A DNA stretch of 64,000 bases, taken from contig DJVH01000080.1 of the NCBI GenBank assembly GCA_002440825.1, positions 7,528 through 71,527 on the forward strand, in the 5' to 3' direction. This DNA comes from Bacteriovoracaceae bacterium UBA6261 (GTDB lineage Bacteria > Bdellovibrionota > Bacteriovoracia > Bacteriovoracales > Bacteriovoracaceae). Every line of letters starts with the position of its first letter. The first letter of the stretch is position 1. The translations under genes and the position numbers were made by a program. Under the pieces are notes generated by a model, which worked only from the letters and a program-made list of their open reading frames with translations, had not been told where the DNA came from and made no database searches. This document shows positions 1-8,477 of the stretch, one piece after another.

Positions 1-300
1 GAAAGAACGCGCGAAATCGGAATTCGACGTGCGGTCGGCGCCCGACGCAGCGATATTTTGAAACAATTTATGGTTGAGGCGGTCGTTATTTCTGTTTCGG
101 GCGGACTTCTGGGAATTCTGATTTCTGAATTGATCACCCATACATTACATATCTTTCTTCCTAATTTTGATATGCGTCCGCCGTTTTGGATTATCCCTCC
201 GGCGTTTCTGCTTTCGTTTTTGACGGGAGTTATTTTCGGAGTCTGGCCGGCACGCAAGGCCGCACACATTCAGACGATCGACGCTTTAAGGTACGAATAA
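1..300 (+). CDS. ABC transporter permease, MacB/FtsX type (C-terminal part)
   Basis: The frame is open from the first base, so the 5' end lies outside the window. The visible 99 residues begin with ERTREIGIRRAVGARRSDIL, the cytoplasmic coupling segment typical of MacB/LolC-type FtsX-domain permeases. Two membrane helices follow (about residues 26-46 and 63-80), and then the usual terminal segment WPARKAAHIQTIDALRYE. Family members pair with an ATPase to drive macrolide, lipoprotein or peptide export through the periplasm. The substrate cannot be read here. The stop TAA overlaps the ATG of the next gene by one base, so the two are translationally coupled even though their functions look unrelated. 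Confidence 0.9.
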   Translation, partial: ERTREIGIRRAVGARRSDILKQFMVEAVVISVSGGLLGILISELITHTLHIFLPNFDMRPPFWIIPPAFLLSFLTGVIFGVWPARKAAHIQTIDALRYE

Positions 301-1343
301 TGAAATTGCTAACGTTTGCTCACAGAGGAGAAGCTCAGGCTTTCTTAACGGCGGGACATTATAAACCGGTCGATTTTCTTTTTGAAGGCCTTTTGAAGTC
401 AGAACACAGTTTTCTATTGATTACCGGCGAAGGTGTTCAAACAACGTCGGAAAAAACCATTGCCGTTCTCACACGCTTTAATGATGAGATTGATGAAATC
501 TACAATATCGGCGTGGCGGGAAGTTTGACAGAGAAATTAAAAAAAGATGACCTTCTTTGGATCCGCACCTCTTTTGCTCATCATGCAGAAAGACTGGAAT
601 TTAAATCATTCACATCTGAGACTGTAACTGCCACCCACGACTGCATGACAGCGTTTACCCGCGTCCTGCTTCCGCAAGAAAGAAAAAAACTCAGTTTGTT
701 TGCCGACCTGGTGGACCGCGAACTTTGGGCCGTAGCCTCGGCAGCGCATTTATTCAAAAAGCCCTTTCAATCTTTGAAAATCATTTCTGATGATACCCGC
801 TCTGATCATGAAGACATCTGTAAATTTGTTAAAGAAGAAGCTCCTCGTTTTTCAGAAAAGTTATTGCAGGAATTTAAACGCAAAGAAGGTCTAACTTCTG
901 TTGAGCTCCACGCTCCGGCCACACAATTTATCGTCGATAAAGATTTTTATTTTACTGTCTCACAAGAGCGAAAGCTGTTCTCAACACTTGAAGGTTTGCG
1001 CCTGCGCGGAACAAGCGAAAAAGAACTCTTCTCTGATCCTTTCGTTCTCGCTTTAAAAGAACAAGAACTTCTTCCCAAAGAGCGCACCAGGCAGCTGCTT
1101 TTGTTTTTGACAGAAAAACTTAATCCCATTTCTAAAATTATCCGCGAAAACATTGAAGAAAGTTTAGCATCTTTGAAAGAAGCCCGCATTCAGACAACGT
1201 ACGATAACGATTTTGAAGAAGACTGGCTGAACCTCTCTGTGCGCATCCAATCGACAAGAGATCTTGAACGCGTTAAAAATGCTTTGAAAATTTTTTCATA
1301 CGAAGATTTCAAAAAAATACTTAATGGCGAATTCGATGTTTGA
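300..1343 (+). CDS. Nucleoside-phosphorylase/MTA-SAH-nucleosidase-like protein with extra C-terminal domain
   Basis: 347 residues starting at MKLLTFAHRGEAQAF. The ATG shares its A with the preceding stop, which decides the start. The N-terminal half (about residues 1-185) looks like the PNP_UDP fold: LLITGEGVQTTSEK, then IYNIGVAGSL, and a late ISDDTRSD that resembles the SDxA/D catalytic segment of MTAN enzymes. The remaining 160 residues (helical, charged) match nothing I recognise, and the total is longer than the usual 230-250. The gene overlaps the radical SAM gene downstream by 20 bases, so it probably supplies or clears a nucleoside or adenosine by-product for that enzyme (inference). 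Nucleosidase activity is not proven by the motifs seen. Confidence 0.6.
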   Translation: MKLLTFAHRGEAQAFLTAGHYKPVDFLFEGLLKSEHSFLLITGEGVQTTSEKTIAVLTRFNDEIDEIYNIGVAGSLTEKLKKDDLLWIRTSFAHHAERLEFKSFTSETVTATHDCMTAFTRVLLPQERKKLSLFADLVDRELWAVASAAHLFKKPFQSLKIISDDTRSDHEDICKFVKEEAPRFSEKLLQEFKRKEGLTSVELHAPATQFIVDKDFYFTVSQERKLFSTLEGLRLRGTSEKELFSDPFVLALKEQELLPKERTRQLLLFLTEKLNPISKIIRENIEESLASLKEARIQTTYDNDFEEDWLNLSVRIQSTRDLERVKNALKIFSYEDFKKILNGEFDV

Positions 1344-2388
1344 AGTTATTTACGTTGAAGAACATATGTTTCAGCATCCCAAGGTGAAAGAAATACTCGC
1401 CAAATTTCCTTCTTCAGAAGTGAAGACCATTCATAAAATTGAAGATGTTTTCGGCAGAGTTAAAAAACCTTATCTGCAAAAAAGAACAAACTTGAATCTC
1501 TTTTTAGGAGAAAAAAAAGGACAGCTGGTCAAGCCTGCCCCTCCGGCTTACGGTCTCTCAGGAGAGCCTCATTTTTATTTTGTTCATGCCTACAATTGTA
1601 TTTATGAATGCAATTACTGCTACCTTCAGGGGTATTTCCATTCACCGGATATAGTGCTTTTTCTCAATCACGAAGAAATTGGAGAAGAAATCAAGGCCAT
1701 CGCTCAGAAATGCCATGAAGACAATCCGGACAAACATGTCTGGTTTCATGCGGGGGAATACAGCGACTCCCTTGCTCTGACAAGTTTGTCAGGTGAATTA
1801 AATCATTATTTCAAATTATTCAAAGAACTGCCTTATGCCCGACTTGAACTGAGAACAAAGTCTGTGAACATCAAGGAACTCTTGAAAGAGAATCCCCTTT
1901 CTAATGTCATTACAAGTTTTTCACTTTCACCCGCTCAGAGAGTCAAGCTCAACGATTTGAAAACGCCCCCACTGAAAGCTCGTCTTCAGGCCATCGGTGA
2001 ACTTCACAAAAAAGGATTCCCTATTGGGATTCATTTCGACCCGATTATTTACGACGATCATTTTGTCGAAACGTATGAAGAACTGATTGATCAGCTTATC
2101 GAAGTTCTGCCTTCTGAATTCATCGAATATATCTCCCTTGGTGTAGTACGCTTTACCAAAGAAGTTTTTCAAAAGGTGCAGAAAAATTATCCAGATTCAG
2201 ATTTGCTCGCCCAGGAATTTGTCCGAAGTTTTGACAATAAAATCCGTTACAGCAGACCTATGCGGTTATGGATGATGGGAAAAATAAAAGATCAGCTGAT
2301 GTCACGAGGAGTGGCTGAAGAAAAAATTTATCTGTGTATGGAAGACACTGATCTTGACCCGATGGTAAAAGAACGTGATAAAGAATAA
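1324..2388 (+). CDS. Spore photoproduct lyase-like radical SAM protein
   Basis: 354 residues. C92-x3-C96-x2-C99 in NCIYECNYCYLQGYF is the 4Fe-4S radical SAM motif, at nearly the same residue numbers as I recall for Bacillus SplB. The collinear segments FHAGEYSDSLAL, ITSFSLSP, GFPIGIHFDPIIY, IEYISLGVVRFTKEV and the late YSRPMRLWMMGKIKDQL also follow SPL family order. In SplB the hydrogen-donor Cys141 sits in F-E-A-x-C-T-S-D. Here the matching segment reads F-H-A-G-E-Y-S-D, so that cysteine is Glu145. The protein may repair a different lesion or act on another nucleic-acid substrate. ATG 1336 is an alternative start; neither has a clear ribosome site. It overlaps both neighbours, giving a tight three-gene operon. 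Confidence 0.85.
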   Translation: MANSMFEVIYVEEHMFQHPKVKEILAKFPSSEVKTIHKIEDVFGRVKKPYLQKRTNLNLFLGEKKGQLVKPAPPAYGLSGEPHFYFVHAYNCIYECNYCYLQGYFHSPDIVLFLNHEEIGEEIKAIAQKCHEDNPDKHVWFHAGEYSDSLALTSLSGELNHYFKLFKELPYARLELRTKSVNIKELLKENPLSNVITSFSLSPAQRVKLNDLKTPPLKARLQAIGELHKKGFPIGIHFDPIIYDDHFVETYEELIDQLIEVLPSEFIEYISLGVVRFTKEVFQKVQKNYPDSDLLAQEFVRSFDNKIRYSRPMRLWMMGKIKDQLMSRGVAEEKIYLCMEDTDLDPMVKERDKE

Positions 2389-2851
2389 GACATTGCTCTC
2401 TCAGGGTTATATTGCTGTTCAGTTTCCATTGGAAACTCAGGTAAAAACATTTGTGCTGGAAAAAAGATGGAAGGAACTCGATCAGTATTTTCTGGAAATT
2501 TCAAAACCTGGCGGACAATTGCGAGAGTTTCTCAATGAATTTCTGGACTATGAAAAGCTTGAGCACATTATAGCTATCAGAACTGCACCTTTGGATGAAG
2601 AAGGAATCTGGCATGATGACGGCTCACGTTTTTTAGGTTTTTCCCTCTCACTCAATCTTTATCCGGAAACGATTTCAGGAGGAAACCTCTTCTTTAAGAA
2701 AAAAGAGGAAAAAGACAGCGTCGTTTTCCCTCCACAGTCCTTTGGAACTATTATTCTTTTTTTATCAGGTCTTTTTGGTTATGAGCACATGGTGAGTGCT
2801 GTTACGAGCGGTGAACGCATCGTGATTGCAGGCTGGTGCAGTTCAGATTAA
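2375..2851 (+). CDS. 2-oxoglutarate/Fe(II)-dependent oxygenase-like protein
   Basis: 158 residues from a GTG codon inside the end of the preceding gene (14-base overlap). The double-stranded beta-helix metal triad is visible: H80-x-D82 in IWHDDGSRF, and H138 in YEHMVSAV. R148 in GERIVIAGW is placed to bind the 2-oxoglutarate carboxylate. The spacing and the GG-x-L-x-F strand resemble prolyl-4-hydroxylase/AlkB-type oxygenases. It is at the short end for the family. Its position behind an SPL-like radical SAM gene suggests a joint role in nucleic-acid repair or modification, but protein hydroxylation is equally compatible with the fold. Confidence 0.72.
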   Translation: MIKNKTLLSQGYIAVQFPLETQVKTFVLEKRWKELDQYFLEISKPGGQLREFLNEFLDYEKLEHIIAIRTAPLDEEGIWHDDGSRFLGFSLSLNLYPETISGGNLFFKKKEEKDSVVFPPQSFGTIILFLSGLFGYEHMVSAVTSGERIVIAGWCSSD

Positions 2852-2854
2852 TTC

Positions 2855-4921
2855 TTATCGAAGAATTTCTTTTAACACTCTTCCTTTATTATGGGCCGGT
2901 AGTTTTGATTGCAGCAAATGCAGGATTGTTGAATATTGATCAACGTGATTGATGGGTTTGTCGATGGAGAAATTCTTTTTAACTCCTGGACCTTTAATCA
3001 TGAAAGGAGTCCACATCCCTTCTTCACTTGAAGGAATCACACTTTGTTTATAGCCACCTTTTAAAGAATCTTTGAAAATAATATTATCATCAGTAATATC
3101 TTCGACCCAATTGTAGTGAGCAGCGTTCGCAATGATGAGATCTCCTGTGCGATCAGGTGGCAAAAAAAGCACACTCGATTGCTCCCTTTTCAAAACCTGA
3201 GCAAGAGGTTTAAGTCCATTGTCATCTTTGAGCTTCTCTAGTTCTTCCATGACCTGATTTCTGAGTGCTTCATACTCAGGACCGCTGGCGTGATGATAAA
3301 CTTTATCAAGTCCATCCGGGTGAATGTAGATATTGTCCATCTGAAGAAAAACAACTTTTGTTCTTGCCCAGTCGATTTCATATTCGCCGGTCCGCTTATT
3401 GTATTTATAGTTCAGCCAGCCTTTTTTTGCGAAAAGATTATTTAAGCGCACTTCTTTATAAAGCGGAATAGCGCCGTGATCAGAACTGAATACAACATAA
3501 GTATTTTCATCACAATGATCCAGAATCGTTCCTAAGATGGTGTCAATGCCACGATACATTTTCAGCACTTCATCCCAGAGAGCGCTTCGTTGTTCTTCTG
3601 TGACCTGTTTGTACTTGGGACTTTTTGGATCGAGATACGGCATCCACCAACGACTGGTCAGCATCTGATTGGGCGTATAAATACTCTGAATGATCACATC
3701 GCTGGAGGTTGTCTTTATCAGATAGTCCGCCATTTTATTATGCCAATCGAGCGAAAAATCTGCTTCTTCAATAAAGGTCTTCTTATCTTCATTCAGATAG
3801 ATCAGCTGAGGAGGATAGTTGTCCACAAAATCCACAGCGGGGCCGGTCGCCTCTCGAATACTGCCATAAAGATAATTGGGTTTGACCAGAAATTCGTTCA
3901 GGTGATTATAGAGAAATCTCACCCTGAAATAATCTTTCTTTCCAAGCTTGATAATCTTGATTTTCATTTCAGTCTCAACATTGACTGAAGAAGCGTCACG
4001 TTCCCACTCCATCTTTTTGGGTGTGTATATATTGTAATCGTTTTTCAATTCCCAATTGAGCGAGACAGGAATCCACTCTCCCCACTCGCCTTCGGCGAGA
4101 TCGGTGAGAAGTTTCTTTTTGTCTTTTGAAAATAAAATCCGGTCATAATTTTCAACTCCATCGTTTGTTGAATCGTAAATTAATCCGAAAACAGGTTCTT
4201 TCCAATTGATGAAGTTAACTTCTCTTTCGGGAGAAAAACTTTTTACTTTTAAACTCCAGCCTGTTGGTTGACTGGTTTTTAAAAATTTAGTCAGCTCACT
4301 TCCAAAATTAAAGACGCGTTTATTGAGTCCCGTTTCCACTTGTAGTTTTGCATCTCCTTCCGAATGAAAATTAATGGCAGGAAATTCAATACCCCATCCG
4401 CCCCAGCGTCCTTTAATTGTTATGCCCTCATTGAGTTCAGGTGGAGTTGATCCGGGAATGGAAAGAAGTGAAACAAGCATTTTTTGTTCTTCAAGCGTGT
4501 ACCAGATCGGGGGAACTTTTTTTGCCTGAGAAGTGAATCCGCCTTTAGATACCATCTGCAGAGGATAACCTTCAATTCTCATCGGTCCATCAGCAATACC
4601 GTGAACATCGGGTGTCGTTCCGGTCATAAGAGTCGCAAAATTCGTCGGAGTATGTCCCGGAAAAACGGGAATAGAATAACCGTAAGATCCTTCATCCATC
4701 AGTCTTTTGATGTTTGGTAGCTTGCCTTCACGGGCCCACTCGTAAATTTTGAAGGTCACCGGTTCTGCTCGAAATCCATCCGGAACAAACCAATAGAGTT
4801 TCACTGGTTTTGACTGGGTCTTCTGGTGATCTTTGGAATTCAGCGCCTGAAAGCCCCAGACCATTCCCAGAAAGGTCAACGCGACAAAAACAATGGTGGA
4901 CTTAGATGGTGATTTCTTCAT
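2855..4921 (-). CDS. Alkaline phosphatase superfamily / type I phosphodiesterase-nucleotide pyrophosphatase, membrane anchored
   Basis: 688 residues. A hydrophobic segment near residues 10-28 is a signal anchor, placing the enzyme in the periplasm. VKLYWFVPDGFRAEP supplies the first metal aspartate. FPGHTPTNFATLMTG carries the threonine nucleophile region, and FSSDHGAIPL and VDQYS near the end give the later metal ligands of the phosphodiesterase/nucleotide pyrophosphatase fold. It is longer than most members because of an insertion between about residues 190 and 400. The likely reaction is hydrolysis of phosphate mono- or diesters. The gene ends 4 bases after the convergent oxygenase gene and shows no operon partner. 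Confidence 0.85.
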   Translation of the reverse strand: MKKSPSKSTIVFVALTFLGMVWGFQALNSKDHQKTQSKPVKLYWFVPDGFRAEPVTFKIYEWAREGKLPNIKRLMDEGSYGYSIPVFPGHTPTNFATLMTGTTPDVHGIADGPMRIEGYPLQMVSKGGFTSQAKKVPPIWYTLEEQKMLVSLLSIPGSTPPELNEGITIKGRWGGWGIEFPAINFHSEGDAKLQVETGLNKRVFNFGSELTKFLKTSQPTGWSLKVKSFSPEREVNFINWKEPVFGLIYDSTNDGVENYDRILFSKDKKKLLTDLAEGEWGEWIPVSLNWELKNDYNIYTPKKMEWERDASSVNVETEMKIKIIKLGKKDYFRVRFLYNHLNEFLVKPNYLYGSIREATGPAVDFVDNYPPQLIYLNEDKKTFIEEADFSLDWHNKMADYLIKTTSSDVIIQSIYTPNQMLTSRWWMPYLDPKSPKYKQVTEEQRSALWDEVLKMYRGIDTILGTILDHCDENTYVVFSSDHGAIPLYKEVRLNNLFAKKGWLNYKYNKRTGEYEIDWARTKVVFLQMDNIYIHPDGLDKVYHHASGPEYEALRNQVMEELEKLKDDNGLKPLAQVLKREQSSVLFLPPDRTGDLIIANAAHYNWVEDITDDNIIFKDSLKGGYKQSVIPSSEEGMWTPFMIKGPGVKKNFSIDKPINHVDQYSTILHLLQSKLPAHNKGRVLKEILR

Positions 4922-4972
4922 ATGATTAATTAAGTCTAAACAACATATTCACTCAATGACAACGTCAAAACT

Positions 4973-5872
4973 ATGATTAAATTTTTTGGTCTGCCCATTA
5001 TCATTGCTTTTATTCTTGGATACCTTATTCCCTATGCAGCGCTTGCCATTTCTCCTTATGCATTCATTATTTTATTTTTGATGATGACCTCTTCTACAAT
5101 TGATATCAACTGGAACAGACTTGGCCGTTTTAAAGAATACCGGGCAGAGTTGATTGCCGGTCTTTTCTTTTTATTTCTTTTTTTTCCGCTGATGCAGTGG
5201 TTTCCCGCCAGACTATTGATCAAGGAAGAATCTCTTTTTTATGGGGCCACACTGGCTTCGCTTTGCCCAGTTGCCATCGTTGCACCTAACTTTACAAGAA
5301 TCCAAAAGGGCGATGAAATTCTTTCTTTTCTTTTCATGATTCTTTCGATGATTGTTTTTCCCTTAATGGTCTGGCTGGCGTTGATTCTTACCCGACAAAC
5401 GCTGCACTTGCGTCCCATTATCATCGATATGTCATTGCTCGTTCTTTTTCCGCTCCTTGCGGGATTTTCTCTGCAATTGATCGACAGAAAAATTCCTTTT
5501 CTTCACTACTGGCGAAGAGTGGCCGCCGAATTTAATATGCTTGCCATTGCAGTGCTCGCTTTTATTTACCTGGGCGCCTCAGTATCGAAGCTCAATTTAA
5601 ACTACACATCGTGGAAAGAACTTGCCGCCGTTCTTATCGTCATTTTCTTTCAGGATTTTGGAGTGTACTTTCTTTCAAAATTTTTAATGAACAGATTGTT
5701 TGAGGCAGACAAGGCTGAGGCCCTTGCGATTTCACTATCAATGAAAAATCTGGCCGTCTCAGGCGCTATTCTCTTATTTTATGATCCAAAAGCATCACTT
5801 GCTTCGGCCCTGGGCTTTTTTGTGCACGCGTTGTTCTTCAATTTTCTCGCAGTCAAAAAAGCTAAAAAGTAA
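4973..5872 (+). CDS. Bile acid:sodium symporter (BASS) family transporter
   Basis: 299 residues, almost entirely hydrophobic, with about nine to ten predicted membrane helices. The segments ASLCPVAIVAPNFTRIQKGD and LSMKNLAVSGAILLFYDPKASLASALG correspond to the two discontinuous-helix regions that form the sodium and substrate sites in BASS proteins. The substrate is unknown; relatives move bile acids, pantoate, pyruvate or other organic anions. No Shine-Dalgarno sequence precedes the ATG. The gene is divergent from the phosphatase-like gene (51-base gap) and converges with the ABC ATPase gene, overlapping its 3' end by 11 bases. Confidence 0.82.
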   Translation: MIKFFGLPIIIAFILGYLIPYAALAISPYAFIILFLMMTSSTIDINWNRLGRFKEYRAELIAGLFFLFLFFPLMQWFPARLLIKEESLFYGATLASLCPVAIVAPNFTRIQKGDEILSFLFMILSMIVFPLMVWLALILTRQTLHLRPIIIDMSLLVLFPLLAGFSLQLIDRKIPFLHYWRRVAAEFNMLAIAVLAFIYLGASVSKLNLNYTSWKELAAVLIVIFFQDFGVYFLSKFLMNRLFEADKAEALAISLSMKNLAVSGAILLFYDPKASLASALGFFVHALFFNFLAVKKAKK

Positions 5873-6452
5873 TCACCTGGTCGATATAGTTTTTCACATC
5901 ATCGAGATGGTGTGTAATGAAAATGACTGTAGTTCCCTGTGCGCGAAAGCGAGGGATCATTTCTTTCAATATTTCCTCCCGCAAAGACTGATTGAGTGAA
6001 CTGAGTGTTTCATCAAGAATAAGAACTCTGGCGCCGACTAATAAGGCCCTGATAAGAGCAAGTCGCTTTTTCATCCCACCCGAAAGCTCATGAGGATAAA
6101 GGTTCATGGAATCATTGAGATGAAATGTTTTTAAATGCGAAAGGATATTTTCTTCTGTGGCCCCGATGAATCTCAACTGTTGATTGACAGTGAGCCAGGG
6201 AAATAAATCATCTTCCTGATGAACAATGAATATATCTTTTGTCGGTTTCGTGATTTCTTTATCGCCGAGAACAATGCGTCCGTGATCAGGTTTAAGATGT
6301 CCGGCAATCAGGTGAGCGAAAGTTGATTTTCCTATTCCTGAAGGACCGACAAGGGCGTAAATTTTTCCAAGCTCAAGTTCCAGTGAAAAATCGTTGAAGA
6401 TAATTTTCTGCTCGAAATGAAATGTCAGCGATTCAACTTTTAAGGCATCCAT
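5862..6452 (-). CDS. ABC transporter ATP-binding protein, SsuB/TauB/NrtD-like
   Basis: 196 residues with a complete nucleotide-binding domain: Walker A GPSGIGKST near residues 36-44, Q-loop VHQEDDLFPWLTV, signature LSGGMKKRLALIRAL, Walker B VLILDETLSSL and the H-loop FITHHLDD. It is shorter than typical SsuB/TauB proteins (about 250) because it stops just after the H-loop. It is the last gene of a three-gene importer operon and overlaps the permease gene by 13 bases. It would energise uptake of a small anion such as a sulfonate, taurine or nitrate; the substrate is not determined by sequence. Confidence 0.9.
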   Translation of the reverse strand: MDALKVESLTFHFEQKIIFNDFSLELELGKIYALVGPSGIGKSTFAHLIAGHLKPDHGRIVLGDKEITKPTKDIFIVHQEDDLFPWLTVNQQLRFIGATEENILSHLKTFHLNDSMNLYPHELSGGMKKRLALIRALLVGARVLILDETLSSLNQSLREEILKEMIPRFRAQGTTVIFITHHLDDVKNYIDQVITF

Positions 6453-7057
6453 TTGACCACCTTCTTCTGCAGCTTGCTCATGCCCCAGCTCAAAAAATAA
6501 CCGATCAGCGATATGAAAATCATATCGACAACCATTCTTTCAAACTCCAGGTTCTGACGGTTGAGCTGAATGGAATAACCCAATCCTGAACTTCCGGAAA
6601 TCATTTCTGCCGCAATAATAGACATCCATCCCATCGCAAGACCGACACGCATTCCGGTAAAAACCTGAGGAAGAATGGCCGGCAAATAGATTTTAAAAAG
6701 CATTTGGAAGTAAGTGAGCTCCAGCGATCGGGCCACGCGGAGAATTTCAATTTTTATTCCTGAAAGCGCTTCATATGTATTAGTGAAAACCGGAGGAAAA
6801 ACTCCGATGAAAACAATCGCCCAGGAAGATCGGTCGCCAATTCCCATAAGAAGGATCACAAAAGGAATCCAGGCAATGGGGGGGGGAAATTTCGGAGCAT
6901 CCAATATGAGATTGAAGAGAAAATTGCGCTTTAAAACCTGAGGCAGACTGAAGCGCAAAAGCCCGGCGACTATGCCAAAAAGAAAGGCCAGGCTTCCGCC
7001 GCAAAGAACGCGCAGAAGACTGGCCCAACAATTAATTAAAACTTCTTGTGTTAACAC
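6440..7057 (-). CDS. ABC transporter permease, SsuC/TauC-like, N-terminally short
   Basis: 205 residues from a GTG start 7 bases after the substrate-binding gene. The coupling EAA loop is clear (EILRVARSLELTYFQMLF followed by KIYLPAILPQVFTGMRVG), and about five membrane helices are visible. SsuC-type permeases are normally 250-270 residues. Here the region before W-A-S-L-L-R-V-L-C-G is only 11 residues, so the usual first membrane helix is missing. The upstream gene leaves no room for a longer version, so this looks like a naturally reduced permease and not a missed start. Confidence 0.87.
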   Translation of the reverse strand: MLTQEVLINCWASLLRVLCGGSLAFLFGIVAGLLRFSLPQVLKRNFLFNLILDAPKFPPPIAWIPFVILLMGIGDRSSWAIVFIGVFPPVFTNTYEALSGIKIEILRVARSLELTYFQMLFKIYLPAILPQVFTGMRVGLAMGWMSIIAAEMISGSSGLGYSIQLNRQNLEFERMVVDMIFISLIGYFLSWGMSKLQKKVVKWMP

Positions 7058-7064
7058 ATAAGTA

Positions 7065-8030
7065 TTATTTCACGTAATCGTTAGAAACAAAATCCTTCAT
7101 GTTAATTTTCTTTCCACCAGTTAAGCCTGAAACAAAATCAGCAGCTCTTTGAAGAATTTCAAAGTCCTCTTTGTTGAAAGTGACTCTGATGTCTTTGTCA
7201 GATTTTGCTTTCAAGTTCGGCTCAAAAACTGTTGTCTTGGCAAGAACAGTTGAATCCACTCCTGCAAGCTTCGCTTCTTCAATAAACCACTTGTCCGCTT
7301 CCTGAGTATGAGCTTTGTAATATGAGTAAGCTTCTTTTAAAGCAGCCGCTAGATTTTTTGCGACACCTTTGTTGCTGGCAAGAAAGTCTTTGTTCATCAA
7401 TACAAGCGCACAAACTTTCCCGCTGTCGATTGTTCGCGCCAGAGCGGCCACTTCAAACGACGCCGGAGCTGGATCAAATCCGGCAAAAGCATCAAACTGA
7501 TCCCACTTGACCGCTTCTTTGCCGCCTTTTTTTAAAAGAGGGGCCTGCTCGGCCATAGCAAGATTGATGATTTTTACGTCAGCTTCAGGGTTCAGACCGT
7601 GGGCCTTAAGGTTTTCAAGAAGAACTCTTTGAGCTGCGGCCCCGACTGGTAGCCCGATTGTTTTTCCTTTCAGATCCGCGAGAGTTTTAATGGGCGACTT
7701 AGGTGGAACATACGTGGCCGTGCGATTGTACATAAGACGTGAAACACCGACCCAGCCCTTTTCTTTAGAAAACAAAGTCGCCGCAGGCTGATCGGCAGTT
7801 AAAACGACGTCAATTTGTCCTGCCAGAGCAATCTCATTGAGTTCCGGACCAAAACTTTTGCCCACAAACTCTGCTTCCAGATTGTGCTTTTTTAAAATAT
7901 CAGTGTGTTTCCAGATCTGGACGATCTGACCTTGAATGGCCCAGGGAACCTGCCAGCCCACGCGGATTTTTGTTGCACTATGTCCATTAAAGGACAAAAT
8001 GATGAGCATAAGGCCAATTAAAACCTTCAT
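7065..8030 (-). CDS. ABC transporter substrate-binding protein, SsuA/TauA/NrtA-like
   Basis: 321 residues from the ATG at 8030, chosen because AAAGGAG stands 7 bases upstream and the protein then opens with a signal peptide (MKVLIGLMLIILSFNGHSA). The body has the NMT1/SsuA-type fold: KIRVGWQVPW, then IDVVLTADQPAATLF and LKGKTIGLPVGAAAQRVL, and a second lobe with WDQFDAFAGFDPAPASF. It is expected to bind the transported solute in the periplasm and deliver it to the permease encoded next. Sulfonates, taurine, nitrate and thiamine precursors are all possible. It is divergently transcribed from rpmB. Confidence 0.87.
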   Translation of the reverse strand: MKVLIGLMLIILSFNGHSATKIRVGWQVPWAIQGQIVQIWKHTDILKKHNLEAEFVGKSFGPELNEIALAGQIDVVLTADQPAATLFSKEKGWVGVSRLMYNRTATYVPPKSPIKTLADLKGKTIGLPVGAAAQRVLLENLKAHGLNPEADVKIINLAMAEQAPLLKKGGKEAVKWDQFDAFAGFDPAPASFEVAALARTIDSGKVCALVLMNKDFLASNKGVAKNLAAALKEAYSYYKAHTQEADKWFIEEAKLAGVDSTVLAKTTVFEPNLKAKSDKDIRVTFNKEDFEILQRAADFVSGLTGGKKINMKDFVSNDYVK

Positions 8031-8116
8031 AAAGCGACTCCTTTTAGTGTTGTTGTCTAAATGATTTCCGATTTTTTGTAGGCCCGCAATGAATTTTTTT
8101 GATTTATAATTGTCCC

Positions 8117-8145
8117 TTGTCTTATGCATTTAACTCTGCTACATT
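8117..8145 (+). promoter_or_regulatory. Candidate sigma-70 promoter for rpmB
   Basis: TTGTCT at 8117-8122 and TACATT at 8140-8145, separated by 17 bases, about 45 bases before the rpmB ATG. Spacing is ideal; the hexamers are 4/6 and 4/6 to consensus. Confidence 0.45.
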
Positions 8146-8189
8146 AACCACTCTTTTAGATTAAAATTTTTGGATTATAAGGATTTATT

Positions 8190-8423
8190 ATGGCACGCAC
8201 ATGTGATTTAACAGGTAAGAAGAGACTGGTAGCCAACAAAGTTTCTCACGCTAACAATAAGACAAAAACTAAGAAGCAAGTAAACCTTCACACTAAAAAA
8301 GTGTTCGATCCAGAAACAAACTCTGTGATCAAATTGAAGCTTTCTGCTGCTGCGATCAGAACTCTTGATAAAGTTGGTTCGATCTCAAAATACGTAAGAA
8401 AAAACAAACACCTTTTCATGTAA
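8190..8423 (+). CDS. rpmB: Large-subunit ribosomal protein bL28
   Basis: 77 residues beginning MARTCDLTGKKRLVANKVSH, the hallmark L28 N-terminus, and ending RKNKHLFM. Basic and the normal length. It binds 23S rRNA near the E site. It stands alone with its own candidate promoter and a strong terminator directly after the stop. In many bacteria rpmB is paired with rpmG, but here rpmG lies 5.4 kb away on the opposite strand. Confidence 0.97.
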   Translation: MARTCDLTGKKRLVANKVSHANNKTKTKKQVNLHTKKVFDPETNSVIKLKLSAAAIRTLDKVGSISKYVRKNKHLFM

Positions 8424-8431
8424 TTTGAAAT

Positions 8432-8462
8432 AAAAAAGGCTCCTTTCGGAGCCTTTTTTTTT
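8432..8462. terminator. Bidirectional rho-independent terminator
   Basis: Twelve-base stem AAAAAAGGCTCC / GGAGCC followed by T-run, with loop TTTC. T-runs flank it on both strands, so it can end rpmB (+) and the subtilisin gene (-). Confidence 0.92.
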
Positions 8463-8477
8463 GCCTTTTTTTAGATT

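Noticed and set aside
3590..3988. 132-codon open frame on + strand opposite the phosphatase-like gene
   Set aside because: No ribosome site, no recognisable motif, and it lies wholly within a well-supported gene on the other strand.
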